Positions 53,593 through 62,833 are shown, counted from the first letter of the stretch. The stretch: 64,000 nucleotides of DNA from Allomuricauda sp. (GCA_003712125.1 RHLF01000002.1:248001-312000); one strand, 5' to 3'. Notes: generated by a model not told the origin, from the sequence alone. Made by a program: numbers and translations.

Positions 53593-53691
53593 TTACGTTT
53601 GACCTTTATTTTTTTGTCTGTCGAAGCTGATAAGCAATATCAGTGCATTTACCAGTAGCAAAAGGGTAATAATACCCAAAAAGATGTCCAT
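53593..53691 (-). CDS. 32-residue membrane micro-protein
   Basis: MDIFLGIITLLLLVNALILL then ISFDRQKNKGQT: single helix with a central Asn15 and a basic, polar tail. It lies 66 bases upstream of the 27-residue gene in the same direction, apparently a tandem duplicate, and has an exact TAnnTTTG promoter element at 53736-53743. Shared residues with the other two micro-proteins are Phe4, Ile7, Leu11, Leu12, Asn15 and Leu19. A longer frame overlapping it (53606-53806) looks non-coding. Confidence 0.55.
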   Translation of the reverse strand: MDIFLGIITLLLLVNALILLISFDRQKNKGQT

Positions 53692-53735
53692 TGTCCTGTT
53701 TGTTTATTGTGGGGTGTTTTCTTAAGAGATGGACA

Positions 53736-53743
53736 AATATAAT
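53736..53743 (-). promoter_or_regulatory. Promoter -7 element TATATTTG for the 32-residue protein
   Basis: Exact TAnnTTTG on the minus strand, 44 bases before the ATG at 53691; a TTG lies about 22 bases further upstream. Confidence 0.45.
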
Positions 53744-53892
53744 TGGGTTGCGCCCAAAAAGGTGCAAGTTGTGTACAAGTTGTTCATAATTATATATGTT
53801 TGGCAATCAGTTTATTATATATGAGTTATGCGAGGTCGGGCGAACTTCAAAATTAACCGATAATTACGATGAAGAAAGGGTATCTTTAGGCT

Positions 53893-54435
53893 ATGGAAAA
53901 AGAGACTCTCGAAAAGTTACGCTACCCAATTGGAAAATATGAAATTCCCGATCCAATTACAGATAAGCATTTAGAAGAATGGATTTCGATTTTGGAAAAC
54001 TTGCCACAGCGCCTAAGTACACTTGTTGAACCTCTATCCGAAGCGCAGTTGGAGACTCCCTATCGTCCGGGAGGTTGGACCGTCAGACAGGTCATTCACC
54101 ATGTTTCCGATAGCCATCACCATAGTTACATCCGATTTAAATGGGCCCTGACCGAAGACAATCCAACCATAAAGCCCTATTTACAAAGCGGGTGGGCCGA
54201 ACTGTTCGATTCCCGAATTGCACCCATTCAAATGTCGCTGGACCATTTGAAAGTGGTGCATCACAAATTGGTGTATTTGCTACGTGGACTTTCAAGGGAA
54301 CAATTGCAACGCAAGTTCACGCATCCTGAAGATAATTCTGAGACTTCTTTACTTGAGAATATTGGTCGCTATGTTTGGCATGGAAACCACCATTTTGCAC
54401 ATATCAATAACTTAATACATCGTGAAGGATGGTAG
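53893..54435 (+). CDS. DinB/YfiT-family putative metal-dependent hydrolase
   Basis: 180-residue DinB four-helix-bundle protein of the YfiT type (bacillithiol-transferase-like in Firmicutes). Metal-ligand histidines: WTVRQVIHHVSDSHHHSY (about 61-78) and YVWHGNHHFAHI near the C-terminus, three of which would bind one metal. Opening LRYPIGKYEIPDPIT is typical of YfiT. In Bacteroidota the thiol cofactor and substrate are not certain. Monocistronic; convergent with the GNAT gene. Confidence 0.9.
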   Translation: MEKETLEKLRYPIGKYEIPDPITDKHLEEWISILENLPQRLSTLVEPLSEAQLETPYRPGGWTVRQVIHHVSDSHHHSYIRFKWALTEDNPTIKPYLQSGWAELFDSRIAPIQMSLDHLKVVHHKLVYLLRGLSREQLQRKFTHPEDNSETSLLENIGRYVWHGNHHFAHINNLIHREGW

Positions 54436-54436
54436 T

Positions 54437-54961
54437 TTAAAGTGATTTGGCTAGAACCCGCATAGCCTTTTCAGTTGCTAGTATTCCATGAAGATCCACT
54501 TCAGATTTACCAACAATCGTATAGCCATGTTGAACATAAAAATGCAGTGCAGGACCGTTGTTCATGGCTTCCAACCAGATCACTTTTTTTCCTAAACTTT
54601 CAGCTATGGTTTGGGTAAAATCCAAGACCGCTTTTCCAATTCCCTTACCCGTAAAAGACTTCATTAAGTAAATCCGGTGCAGGTATAGGGCCTCTTTTGC
54701 CGACCAGTTGCCCCAACCTTGATGATGGGATATTTTAAGGATACCCGCATTTTGGTTTTCATACCTGACCAGATAATTGGCACAATTGGGGTCTTTTAAC
54801 TCGTCTTGTACAATTTGTTGGGTAAAGCTGGTGGCCAAGTAGGATGTTGGGTTGCGATCTTTCCAAAGGTGAAGGTAATGCGCGTTGTAAGACCGGGTTC
54901 CAACCTCAATGTAGGTGGCAACCTTACTTTGCGTAAGGGCTTCAAAGCTTACCTTGGTCAT
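54437..54961 (-). CDS. GNAT-family N-acetyltransferase
   Basis: 174 residues from the ATG at 54961 (MTKVSFEALTQSKVATYIEVG); starting at 54994 would overlap the cupin gene. GNAT core: LYLHRIYLMKSFTGKGIGKAVLDFTQTIAE, containing the acetyl-CoA pyrophosphate loop (FTGKGIGKA), then VIWLEAMNNGPALHFYVQHGYTIVG. Acceptor unknown. Four bases after the cupin gene, in a minus-strand run with a redoxin gene. Confidence 0.9.
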   Translation of the reverse strand: MTKVSFEALTQSKVATYIEVGTRSYNAHYLHLWKDRNPTSYLATSFTQQIVQDELKDPNCANYLVRYENQNAGILKISHHQGWGNWSAKEALYLHRIYLMKSFTGKGIGKAVLDFTQTIAESLGKKVIWLEAMNNGPALHFYVQHGYTIVGKSEVDLHGILATEKAMRVLAKSL

Positions 54962-54965
54962 TTCC

Positions 54966-55286
54966 TTATTTTTTTTCACCTCCTTCGGGCCCATAAAATA
55001 TCACCCATGTAGCAAAATCTTCGGTAAAGTTTTGAAATCGATGGTCTACACCCGCAGGGACAAAAAGAAAATCTCCCGGTGCAAAGGTGGTGCGTACCTC
55101 GCCATTTAAGAATTCACCAGAGCCAGAAATGATGACGTATACTTCATCACGGCTATGCGGCGTTTGTAAATCAATTTTTTCTGGTTTATAAATTTCGACA
55201 GTAAGGCTTCCATGGGCGAACAATTCCAAAAAAGGGGATTTTTGGTTGTTCAATTTTTCCAGAGCAGCTTTTGGATCCAATTTCAT
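54966..55286 (-). CDS. Cupin-domain protein
   Basis: Single small cupin barrel, 106 residues, with the two motifs RDEVYVIISGSGEF and PGDFLFVPAGVDHRFQNF carrying His-type metal ligands. Likely a small-molecule binding or isomerase-type protein; no partner domain. Flanked by the GNAT gene (4 bases downstream) and the redoxin gene (18 bases upstream), so an operon of three is likely. Confidence 0.9.
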   Translation of the reverse strand: MKLDPKAALEKLNNQKSPFLELFAHGSLTVEIYKPEKIDLQTPHSRDEVYVIISGSGEFLNGEVRTTFAPGDFLFVPAGVDHRFQNFTEDFATWVIFYGPEGGEKK

Positions 55287-55304
55287 GTGCTTCCTTTATT
55301 CGGA

Positions 55305-55871
55305 TCAATGCTCGGAACTGATCCATTTAATATTACAGCCGATACTAGGTTTTTGATTTTCCATTATCTCGGCACCGGAAATGAGGGCATCGATTGCTGT
55401 TCTCAGGTCGTTTCCTGTAAGGGGTAGCCCATTGCCAGGTCGAGAATCGTCAAGTTGCCCTCGATATACGAGTTTTGATTCCGAATCAAAGAGATAAAAA
55501 TCGGGTGTACAAGCCGCATCATAGGCCAGAGCAACTTCCTGGGTTTCATCATACAAATAGGGGAAGGTGTAGCCTTCTTCCTTGGCCACCTCTGTCATTA
55601 GGTTCGGGGCATCCTGTGGATAGTTCTTCACATCGTTGCTTGAAATAGCGATGAAACCAATTCCTTTTTTTTGATATTCCCTGCCCATTTTTGAGATTTC
55701 AGGATTAACATGAACAACAAAAGGGCAGTGATTACAGATGAACATGACTACCGTTCCTTTTTCACCTTTAAGTTCTGATAAGGTGAGCGTCTTACCACTT
55801 ACTGTGTCATACAATGAAAAGTCTGGAGCAAGTGTTCCTAAGGGAAGCATATTGCTTGGTGTTCTGGCCAT
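55305..55871 (-). CDS. Thioredoxin-fold redoxin (AhpC/TSA-like)
   Basis: 188 residues from the ATG at 55871 (MARTPSNMLPLGTLAPDFSLYDT); eight more residues would be added by an ATG at 55895. Redoxin fold with FICNHCPFVVHVNPEI as the active-site loop: a single CNHC-type motif where thioredoxins have CGPC. YDAACTPDFYLFDSESKLVYRGQLDDSRPGN follows, as in this peroxiredoxin-like family. Cytosolic. First gene of a run with cupin and GNAT genes. Confidence 0.9.
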   Translation of the reverse strand: MARTPSNMLPLGTLAPDFSLYDTVSGKTLTLSELKGEKGTVVMFICNHCPFVVHVNPEISKMGREYQKKGIGFIAISSNDVKNYPQDAPNLMTEVAKEEGYTFPYLYDETQEVALAYDAACTPDFYLFDSESKLVYRGQLDDSRPGNGLPLTGNDLRTAIDALISGAEIMENQKPSIGCNIKWISSEH

Positions 55872-55952
55872 AATTTTTTTTACAAAATTAAGCATTACGC
55901 ATTTCCTCCGATGAAATCATGGAATACCTTATATTGAAGCAGAAATAAGATT

Positions 55953-56870
55953 TTGGAACAACTCATAGATCAAGTTCATATTAATTTTGATACCCAATCA
56001 CTATGGACACTTAACTTGGCACTCGCTTTGGTCATGTTCGGTATTGCCCTAGAGATCAATACCAACGACTTCAAGCAATTATTTAGACAGCCTAAACTGG
56101 TGTTCACAGGGGTTGCCTGCCAATTTTTGGTGCTTCCAGCACTTACATTCTTTTTGGTTTGGGTAATTCAACCTTTGCCCAGTATTGCTCTTGGTATGTT
56201 TATGGTTGCTGCATGCCCAGGCGGCAATGTTTCAAATTTTTTCACCCATTTGGCCGGTGGCAATTCCGCTCTTTCGGTTACCTTGACAGCTATTGCTACC
56301 TTGTTGGCTGTCGTAATGACCCCCTTTAATCTCAATTTTTGGGGGAGCCTTTATGAGCCTACCGCATCCATATTAACTCAAGTGTCTATTGAACCATTGG
56401 AAATGGTTAAATTGGTGGCCTTACTCTTAGGAGTTCCCTTGGTGCTGGGTATGTTGGTGGGTCATTATATGCCTACAATAGCAAAGAAGATGGCAAAGGG
56501 TTTCAAAATAGGTTCCCTATTATTTTTTATTGCTTTGGTGTTCTTAGCACTTTCAAAAAACATGGATATTTTTTTCGAATACGTCTTCTACGTTTTTTGG
56601 TTGGTGCTGTTCCATAATTTGGTGGCCATGCTTACAGGATTTTCCATTGCAACTTTTTTGGGCTTCAATAAGGCCGATGTGCGCTGTCTAACAATAGAGA
56701 CAGGAATCCAGAACTCGGGACTGGGATTATTGTTGATTTTTACCTTTTTTGATGGTTTGGGTGGCATGGCGCTTTTGGCAGCGTTTTGGGGTATTTGGCA
56801 CCTTATTTCTGGTCTGGCCCTCGCCAGTTTTTGGGGATATAAAGGAGTTCAACAAAAGGAGGTGGTTTGA
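55953..56870 (+). CDS. Bile-acid:sodium-symporter (BASS) family transporter
   Basis: 305-residue, roughly ten-helix BASS protein. Begins at a TTG (55953), since no ATG precedes the conserved LNLALALVMFGIALEINTNDF. Sodium-binding signatures: MVAACPGGNVSNFFTHLAGGNSALSVTLTAIAT (about 85-117) and CLTIETGIQNSGLGLLL. Transports an organic anion with Na+; substrate unknown. Overlaps the acyltransferase start by 4 bases (TTGA). Confidence 0.9.
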   Translation: MEQLIDQVHINFDTQSLWTLNLALALVMFGIALEINTNDFKQLFRQPKLVFTGVACQFLVLPALTFFLVWVIQPLPSIALGMFMVAACPGGNVSNFFTHLAGGNSALSVTLTAIATLLAVVMTPFNLNFWGSLYEPTASILTQVSIEPLEMVKLVALLLGVPLVLGMLVGHYMPTIAKKMAKGFKIGSLLFFIALVFLALSKNMDIFFEYVFYVFWLVLFHNLVAMLTGFSIATFLGFNKADVRCLTIETGIQNSGLGLLLIFTFFDGLGGMALLAAFWGIWHLISGLALASFWGYKGVQQKEVV

Positions 56871-57913
56871 AAAAGCTGGGGTACTATCTTTTCAAACGCT
56901 GGATTTCAATTGGGTTGTTTTGTTACTACCAAAAAATACGCGTTGAAGGTCTTGAAGATGTACCCCAAAATCAACCGGTATTTTTTCTCTCAAATCACCA
57001 AAATGCACTTATGGATGTGTTGTTGTTGGCCACTCGATGCCAGCGCAAACCCTGGTTTTTGACCCGTTCAGATGTGTTTTCCAATTCGCTTTTAAGAGCT
57101 CTTTTCAGTTTTTTGCAGATGATACCAATTTACCGGATTAGGGACGGGAAAGAAAACTTATCAAAAAATCATGCAGTTTTTGCCCGCTGTTCAGATTTGA
57201 TGGCGAATAACGAGTCACTTTTACTTTTTCCAGAAGCGAACCACAATTTAAAACGCCGTGTGCGTCCTTTAAGCAAGGGGTTTACAAGAATTATTGACCG
57301 AACACTGGAAGAGCGACCAAATCTTGTTTTACAACTGGTTCCCGTTGGACAAAACTACCAGAATCCGACCCAAATAGGGGATAGTGCATCGGTTCATTTT
57401 GGAAAACCGATCGGTGTTTCTTCTGACCAATATGGTACCAATTCAATACACCTTAAAAAGGTAGTTTCAACGGCACTAAAAAAGCTGACCACGCATATCG
57501 ATGATGAGGAGAACTATGCGTTGATTTTAGACCAAATGGATTCAGTTGGTGTTGACTATCTAAATCCTACGAAGGTTAACAAAATGCTACGTAACAACAA
57601 ATTCGTAAAAAACAACAAAATTTTGGGAATCTCAAGAGGCCCAAATCGATTCTTGTTTTACCTATTGAATTTGCCCCAAGTTTTTATTTGGCGGGTAATG
57701 GTAAAACCAAGGGTCCCCGAACCTGAATTCATGGCTACCTTCAGATTCGGATTTTCTATGATTTGTTACCCGTTATTTTATGTTTTACTTTTCATGGTCA
57801 TCTCCAAATCCTTTGGCCTACTTAGCGCATTTTTTGTCGTGCTCGGGCATTTCGCACTAAACATTGTGCTCATCAAGGTTATTGGGATTACATCATCTGA
57901 CCAAAGAAAATAG
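56867..57913 (+). CDS. PlsC-family 1-acyl-sn-glycerol-3-phosphate acyltransferase-like
   Basis: 348 residues from a TTG at 56867 that overlaps the preceding TGA and is preceded by AAAGGAGG, an unusually strong ribosome-binding site for this phylum. Acyltransferase motifs: FLSNHQNALMDVL (NHxxxxD, about 41-52), FPEANHNLKRRVRPLSKGF (motif III region) and a C-terminal pair of membrane helices (about 300-340). Likely acylates a lysophospholipid or related lipid at the inner membrane. Convergent overlap of 26 bases with the M14 peptidase gene. Confidence 0.9.
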   Translation: MKKLGYYLFKRWISIGLFCYYQKIRVEGLEDVPQNQPVFFLSNHQNALMDVLLLATRCQRKPWFLTRSDVFSNSLLRALFSFLQMIPIYRIRDGKENLSKNHAVFARCSDLMANNESLLLFPEANHNLKRRVRPLSKGFTRIIDRTLEERPNLVLQLVPVGQNYQNPTQIGDSASVHFGKPIGVSSDQYGTNSIHLKKVVSTALKKLTTHIDDEENYALILDQMDSVGVDYLNPTKVNKMLRNNKFVKNNKILGISRGPNRFLFYLLNLPQVFIWRVMVKPRVPEPEFMATFRFGFSMICYPLFYVLLFMVISKSFGLLSAFFVVLGHFALNIVLIKVIGITSSDQRK

Positions 57914-60413
57914 CGTTCATCAACAATTTATTGGTGCCGTACCAAAAGGCCCTAAAATTTGTGTTATCTGTAAATAAGATGACGCGACCTTTACCCATTC
58001 GTTTGACCTTAAAGGGAACACTGTTTTTTATGAGGGCTTCATTCTCTTCTGAAATGTAACCGCTCTGTAAGGGATCATTGGTGTACTGAATGGGATTGTT
58101 GTAACTATCCTTGTCTGGCTTTAAATAAATGTTCGTGTTTCTGAACATCGAAATACGATTGTTTTTATAGCCGTATCCAACAGGATGTGAGCGATCTAAT
58201 TTTGCCTCAAATATGGCACCCCCAGTAACTTGTGCACCCAAAAAATCCCCTTTTTGATCAAAAGGGATATCCTTGGCCACCAAAGTGTCCTTTTTCATTT
58301 CAAGTTTTAGGAACTCATACTTGTTGAACCAATTGGCAACATTTCTATACCCGATCAGGGTACCACCGTTTTTTACCCACTGTTTTACTTTTTCTGCCCC
58401 GGACTTATTCAAAATTCCACTGCCCCAGCCACTGGGTAATATCAAGTCGGTGTACTCGCTCAAATCAACACTATTGAAATAACGCGTATCTATTTTGGTA
58501 ATCTTCATGTCATAGCGGGTATCGAATAGATGCCAAATTTCACCTGCATCATATGAACGTACCCCATCACCCACCAGAATAGCAACCTTCTGTTTCTTGA
58601 CGGGATCAAAATCGTTACTTCCCAAATCAATTCCTTTTGTCAGGCCGGTAGAAACAGCTGTCAAATCAATTTGACAGGTTGCAGCCACTTTTTGAAGAAA
58701 TTTATGGAGTTCATCTTGATCTAATTTTTGATTTTGAACAGGAATCATGATGGTGCCATAATCATATTGTTTTCCCTCCAAGGTAAAGGGAGATTTGGCC
58801 ACTTTGGCGCGTATACCCTTTTGTACAATTTGGTTGAGTGCCTTTGGGGTGTAATACCCGTGCCATTCGAAAAGATAGGCGTAGTTACTTTTTCCACTCA
58901 CTTCTCCCGATAGGGTTTTGAAGTCTGCAACTTCAGGGCCCGCATTGGATAAGGAAGTCAAAGCGGAATAATCCATATTAAAGGATAATGGAAATGTCCA
59001 TGCAGATACATCGTAAAAAAGGCTGTCGGTAAAGGTGGTTCGTTTTTCAAACATGGCTTTGATAAGCCTTGGATTCTTTTGGTTCATAGGAACCACATAA
59101 CTTGCTCCTTTTTTATAAGATTTTCCATTAATCGTGGCATCATTGGCCAATTCATGAAATTTAATCTTATGACGGTTCAGAATTTCAGCCAAATGCCATG
59201 TTCTGGCCCTATCTTTGGCATCTCCAAAAACGTATCCCTTGGTTTTATCCCGTACAGCTTCATTCTTTATGTCACTAAAATATTTCCTTTGGTAATCTAA
59301 AATTTTAACACGCATATTTTTTGCCGCTTCAATGGTCGACACGGCTGTGGTAAACTGGTTTCGTATGGTGAATGGGAAGGTCAAAAGACCATTTTCACTT
59401 TCTTGGATATGACCGCGAGAACTCCCTTGTTCAAACAAGATGCCTATACCGCCATTCACATCCGGAAATGTTGAACCCTTGCCGTAATAATAATCGTCAA
59501 AATTCTCTTCAGAGTAATACAATGATCCTATGTTATCCAAGGCTTTTGCATGGTATTTTCCAATTTCAGCTGTTAATTCTTGATTCATTTTTGGGGTCAA
59601 GGGGTGTACCCTTGAAGGTTCTCCTGGCTGAAAAAAGAAGGTGGAATTGGTTCCCATTTCATGATGATCGGTCAATATGTTGGGCATCCATTTATGAAAG
59701 GTCTCAATGCGCGCCCTACTTTCTGGTAATTGAACAGGCAACCAATCGCGGTTCATGTCAAACCAATAGTGATTGGTACGGCCTCCTGGCCAAATTTCGT
59801 GATATTCCCGCTCGTTTGCATCTGGATTCAAATTTTGGCTTCGATGAACATTGGCCCAGTAGGCAAATCGCTGCAGCCCGTCTGGATTAAAACTGGGGTC
59901 AAGTAAAATGACCATGTTATCCAACATATTCTCAATTTCCTGACCCTGTGCCGCGGCTAAATAATAGGCATAGGCCAATGAGGCATTGCTACCGCTCGAT
60001 TCATTGCCGTGAATTGAAAACCCTTGGTAGACCACCACAGGCATCGATGCGGTATCGAACCCATTACTCCCCGCTTCGGTCAGGGCCACATGATCCCTGC
60101 GAATCTGTTCAAGTTTTTGATGGTTTTTTGGAGCCGTCACAGTTACCAACAAGATGGGCCTACCTTCAAAAGTTTTGCCACGGGTCTTGATGGTCATCCT
60201 ATCGCTGGCATTGGCCAAGGTCTGCATATAGTAGACCAGCTTATCATGGGTAACATGCCATTCACCCACTTCGTGTCCAATCACATCTTTTGGTTTGGGT
60301 ATCGAAGGGTCATAGGTGACATTTTGGGGTAAGTAATAATCAAGGGTCACATCGTTCTGTGCAAATAGCTGCAGACAAACAAAGCAGGCTACTAGCAGCG
60401 TGGCTTTTTTCAT
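57888..60413 (-). CDS. Secreted M14-family zinc carboxypeptidase
   Basis: 841 residues with a signal peptide at 1-18 (LQLFAQ). M14 domain at about 50-370: zinc site QGFSIHGNESSGS with His135 and Glu138, NPDGLQRFAYW, TDHHEMGTNSTFFF, and catalytic-region GGIGILFEQGSSRGH. The C-terminal half carries a class-I-glutamine-amidotransferase-like (ThuA-like) domain at about 600-800 (VAILVGDGVRSYDAGEIWHL, DLILPSGWGSG), a fusion seen in secreted M14 peptidases of Bacteroidota. Scavenges peptides outside the cell. Confidence 0.9.
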   Translation of the reverse strand: MKKATLLVACFVCLQLFAQNDVTLDYYLPQNVTYDPSIPKPKDVIGHEVGEWHVTHDKLVYYMQTLANASDRMTIKTRGKTFEGRPILLVTVTAPKNHQKLEQIRRDHVALTEAGSNGFDTASMPVVVYQGFSIHGNESSGSNASLAYAYYLAAAQGQEIENMLDNMVILLDPSFNPDGLQRFAYWANVHRSQNLNPDANEREYHEIWPGGRTNHYWFDMNRDWLPVQLPESRARIETFHKWMPNILTDHHEMGTNSTFFFQPGEPSRVHPLTPKMNQELTAEIGKYHAKALDNIGSLYYSEENFDDYYYGKGSTFPDVNGGIGILFEQGSSRGHIQESENGLLTFPFTIRNQFTTAVSTIEAAKNMRVKILDYQRKYFSDIKNEAVRDKTKGYVFGDAKDRARTWHLAEILNRHKIKFHELANDATINGKSYKKGASYVVPMNQKNPRLIKAMFEKRTTFTDSLFYDVSAWTFPLSFNMDYSALTSLSNAGPEVADFKTLSGEVSGKSNYAYLFEWHGYYTPKALNQIVQKGIRAKVAKSPFTLEGKQYDYGTIMIPVQNQKLDQDELHKFLQKVAATCQIDLTAVSTGLTKGIDLGSNDFDPVKKQKVAILVGDGVRSYDAGEIWHLFDTRYDMKITKIDTRYFNSVDLSEYTDLILPSGWGSGILNKSGAEKVKQWVKNGGTLIGYRNVANWFNKYEFLKLEMKKDTLVAKDIPFDQKGDFLGAQVTGGAIFEAKLDRSHPVGYGYKNNRISMFRNTNIYLKPDKDSYNNPIQYTNDPLQSGYISEENEALIKNSVPFKVKRMGKGRVILFTDNTNFRAFWYGTNKLLMNAIFFGQMM

Positions 60414-60450
60414 AAAATCAGGTATTGTGAATTAGTCGATTCTAAAAATA

Positions 60451-60480
60451 AAAAACGACCTGCAGAAACAGGTCGTTTTT
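60451..60480 (-). terminator. Rho-independent terminator after the DUF3276 gene
   Basis: Perfect 12-bp stem AAAAACGACCTG / CAGGTCGTTTTT with a 6-base loop; minus-strand tail TATTTTTAG. Both stems end in A/T runs, so it may also work on the plus strand. Confidence 0.8.
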
Positions 60481-60501
60481 AAATATAATTTTCATTTCAT
60501 T

Positions 60502-60873
60502 TCAGATATCGTCAAAATCTACATCGGTAAAGTTTTCAGCGGATCCATTTTCACTTGGAGCCACTTCGTCCTCTTTCTTGAAATCTTTTTTGTGGCGTTC
60601 TGATATGACCTCCAATCCTTTTTCATCAATGATATAATCCATCATTTCTTCCATGATTTCTCGGAACGACTGGAAATCTTCTTTGTAGAGGTAAATTTTG
60701 TGTTTTTTATAGTGAAACGACCCATCGTCATGGGTGAATTTTTTGCTTTCTGTAATGGTGAGGTAGTAATCACCGGCTTTTGTGCTTCGCACATCAAAGA
60801 AATAAGTTCTTCTCCCTGCCCGTAAAACTTTGGAATATATCTCTTCTTGATCCATCAATTCCTTGTCGCCCAT
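60502..60873 (-). CDS. DUF3276 (PUR-domain, nucleic-acid-binding) protein
   Basis: 123 residues: acidic start, then one PUR repeat (SKVLRAGRRTYFFDVRSTKAGDYYLTITESKK, then KHKIYLYKEDFQSFREIMEEMMDYII), and an acidic tail ending FTDVDFDDI. DUF3276 is the bacterial PUR-alpha family, whose Borrelia member BpuR binds RNA and DNA. Probably a small post-transcriptional or transcriptional regulator. Monocistronic; ends at a strong terminator. Confidence 0.9.
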   Translation of the reverse strand: MGDKELMDQEEIYSKVLRAGRRTYFFDVRSTKAGDYYLTITESKKFTHDDGSFHYKKHKIYLYKEDFQSFREIMEEMMDYIIDEKGLEVISERHKKDFKKEDEVAPSENGSAENFTDVDFDDI

Positions 60874-60950
60874 TTATGTAGTGTTTATTGCAATTGTGTT
60901 AGTTAATCCTACCAAAAATGTAAAAAAATTGCTAATTCACCAACTTTTGC

Positions 60951-62702
60951 CTAATCTTTCTCTGACAGTTGATCGAGATACAGATCTTTGTAATAGCCCT
61001 CGATATTGTTCAATTCTTCATGGGTTCCTTCTTGTAAAATTTTCCCATTTTCGAGCACAATAATCTTATCGGCATTTTTGGCTGAAGATACCCTGTGGCT
61101 AACGATAAGTGTGGTCCTATGTTGGGAGGCTTCTTTAAGATTGTTCAGGATTTCTTCTTCGGTTTCGGTGTCTACCGCAGACAAACAATCATCAAACAGA
61201 TATATTTTAGGGTTTTTCAATAGTGCCCTTGCAATCGATACCCGTTGTTTTTGTCCCCCGCTGAGTGTTATCCCACGCTCCCCCAAAATAGTATCGTATT
61301 TTTTGGTAAAGCCCATGATATTTTCATGAACCACAGCTTTTTTGGCTACGGCAATGATTTGGTCCATGGTGGCATTTTCATCACCAAACCTAACATTGTT
61401 TTCTATGGTGTCAGAAAACAAAAATGCGTCTTGGGGAACTGCCCCTATGGAACTGCGTAAGCTATTTAAATTGAGGTGTTGGATCGGCGTATCATCAATC
61501 AAAATTTCACCTGCAGCCACATCATAAAGCCGGGCCACCAAATCTAAAATTGTTGATTTTCCAGAACCTGTTTTCCCCAAGAATGCCACCGTTTGACCTT
61601 GTTCGATGGTAAAGGAAATATTTTTTAAAGCCTCTATATGGGTGTCTTCATAAGTAAAGGAAACGTTTTTGAATTCGATCTTTCCTTTTAAGGGTGTTTC
61701 TTCGCGCACCGAGTTGGCAATGCTCGGTTCTTCTTGCAAGAATTCGTTAATTCGTTTTTGTGAGGCCTCGGCACGCTGAACGATTGAGGTCAACCAACCC
61801 ACCACGGCAACTGGCCAAGTCAGCATGTTCACATAGAGTATGAATTCAGCGATAATTCCCACGGACTCTATCTCGCCATTTATGTATTGTTTGCCTCCAA
61901 TATAAATCACAAAGACATTGCTGATCCCAATCAACAAAATCATCAACGGAAAGAACCAGGCATTCACCTTGGCAAGTGCCATGCTGGTATCTTTGCCTTC
62001 GATGGCTAAATCTGTAAGTTCTTGGTTTGTTTTGTCTTCAAGGCTGTAGGCCTTAATGACAGCCACTCCAGAAAAGGATTCTTGGGCAAAGGTGGAAAGG
62101 GTCGATAAAAACTCTTGAACCTTGGTACTTCGCTTATGAATGATTCTGCTAATTTGATAGATCAAAACCGATAACACCGGTAAGGGCACCAAGGTGTAAA
62201 ACGCTATCGTTGGTGCCTTGATGAACATTAAGGGAATCAAGCAAACAAACAGTGTCAAGGTCTGAATGCCGTACATAATGGCGGGACCGGCATACAATCG
62301 TACCTGCCCAACATCTTCGCTTATTCGATTCATTAAATCACCAATGCGATTTCGCTTGTAAAAATTCAAGCTGAGCAATTGGTAATGGTCGAAAACCTCA
62401 TTCTTTAAATCGTATTCTATATAACGCGAAACATTAATAATGGTCTGGCGCATTAAAAATGTAAACAAACCTGATAGCAGTGCCGCACCAATGATGATCA
62501 GAATATATTCTTGCAACAAGTCCTTGGCTTGATCTGCGGTCAGTGTTTTGGCGAAGAATCCCTCAACTGCAGTAATCGACTTATTTACATAGGAAGGCAT
62601 CACTAAGGAAAAAACCCGAGCTATTATGGTAATTATGATGCCAACGAAAAGTTTGAGCCAGTATTTTTTTAAATACTTATTGAGGTATTTAAGTTCTTTC
62701 AT
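60951..62702 (-). CDS. ABC-type exporter, fused membrane and ATPase domains
   Basis: 583-residue type IV (MdlB/MsbA-like) half-transporter: six membrane helices over about 1-320 and ATPase domain at about 340-575 with Walker A GKTGSGKST, signature LSGGQKQR and Walker B IYLFDDCLSAVD. Works as a homo- or heterodimer for lipid, drug or peptide export. Divergent from nusB, 172 bases between starts. Its substrate cannot be told from context. Confidence 0.94.
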   Translation of the reverse strand: MKELKYLNKYLKKYWLKLFVGIIITIIARVFSLVMPSYVNKSITAVEGFFAKTLTADQAKDLLQEYILIIIGAALLSGLFTFLMRQTIINVSRYIEYDLKNEVFDHYQLLSLNFYKRNRIGDLMNRISEDVGQVRLYAGPAIMYGIQTLTLFVCLIPLMFIKAPTIAFYTLVPLPVLSVLIYQISRIIHKRSTKVQEFLSTLSTFAQESFSGVAVIKAYSLEDKTNQELTDLAIEGKDTSMALAKVNAWFFPLMILLIGISNVFVIYIGGKQYINGEIESVGIIAEFILYVNMLTWPVAVVGWLTSIVQRAEASQKRINEFLQEEPSIANSVREETPLKGKIEFKNVSFTYEDTHIEALKNISFTIEQGQTVAFLGKTGSGKSTILDLVARLYDVAAGEILIDDTPIQHLNLNSLRSSIGAVPQDAFLFSDTIENNVRFGDENATMDQIIAVAKKAVVHENIMGFTKKYDTILGERGITLSGGQKQRVSIARALLKNPKIYLFDDCLSAVDTETEEEILNNLKEASQHRTTLIVSHRVSSAKNADKIIVLENGKILQEGTHEELNNIEGYYKDLYLDQLSEKD

Positions 62703-62825
62703 TTAAAAAGATAGGTGTAGCCTTATACAGATGCAATTCGTCAAAGATATGGGTTTAACAAGAATAGAAATGTTATCAAACTGATAAGATAACTTCATCC
62801 CCTAGGCGAAAACCGATTATAGCCT

Positions 62826-62833
62826 TATTTTTG
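62826..62833 (+). promoter_or_regulatory. Promoter -7 element TATTTTTG for nusB
   Basis: Exact TAnnTTTG 41 bases before the nusB ATG; -33 element not obvious. Confidence 0.45.

Noticed and set aside
53606-53806. 66-codon minus-strand frame overlapping the 32-residue micro-gene
   Set aside because: Composition is not protein-like (many Tyr, His, Asn) and the alternative frame gives a membrane helix related to two other proteins.
59372-59890. 172-codon plus-strand frame inside the M14 peptidase gene
   Set aside because: Antisense to conserved zinc-site sequence; no plausible protein family.
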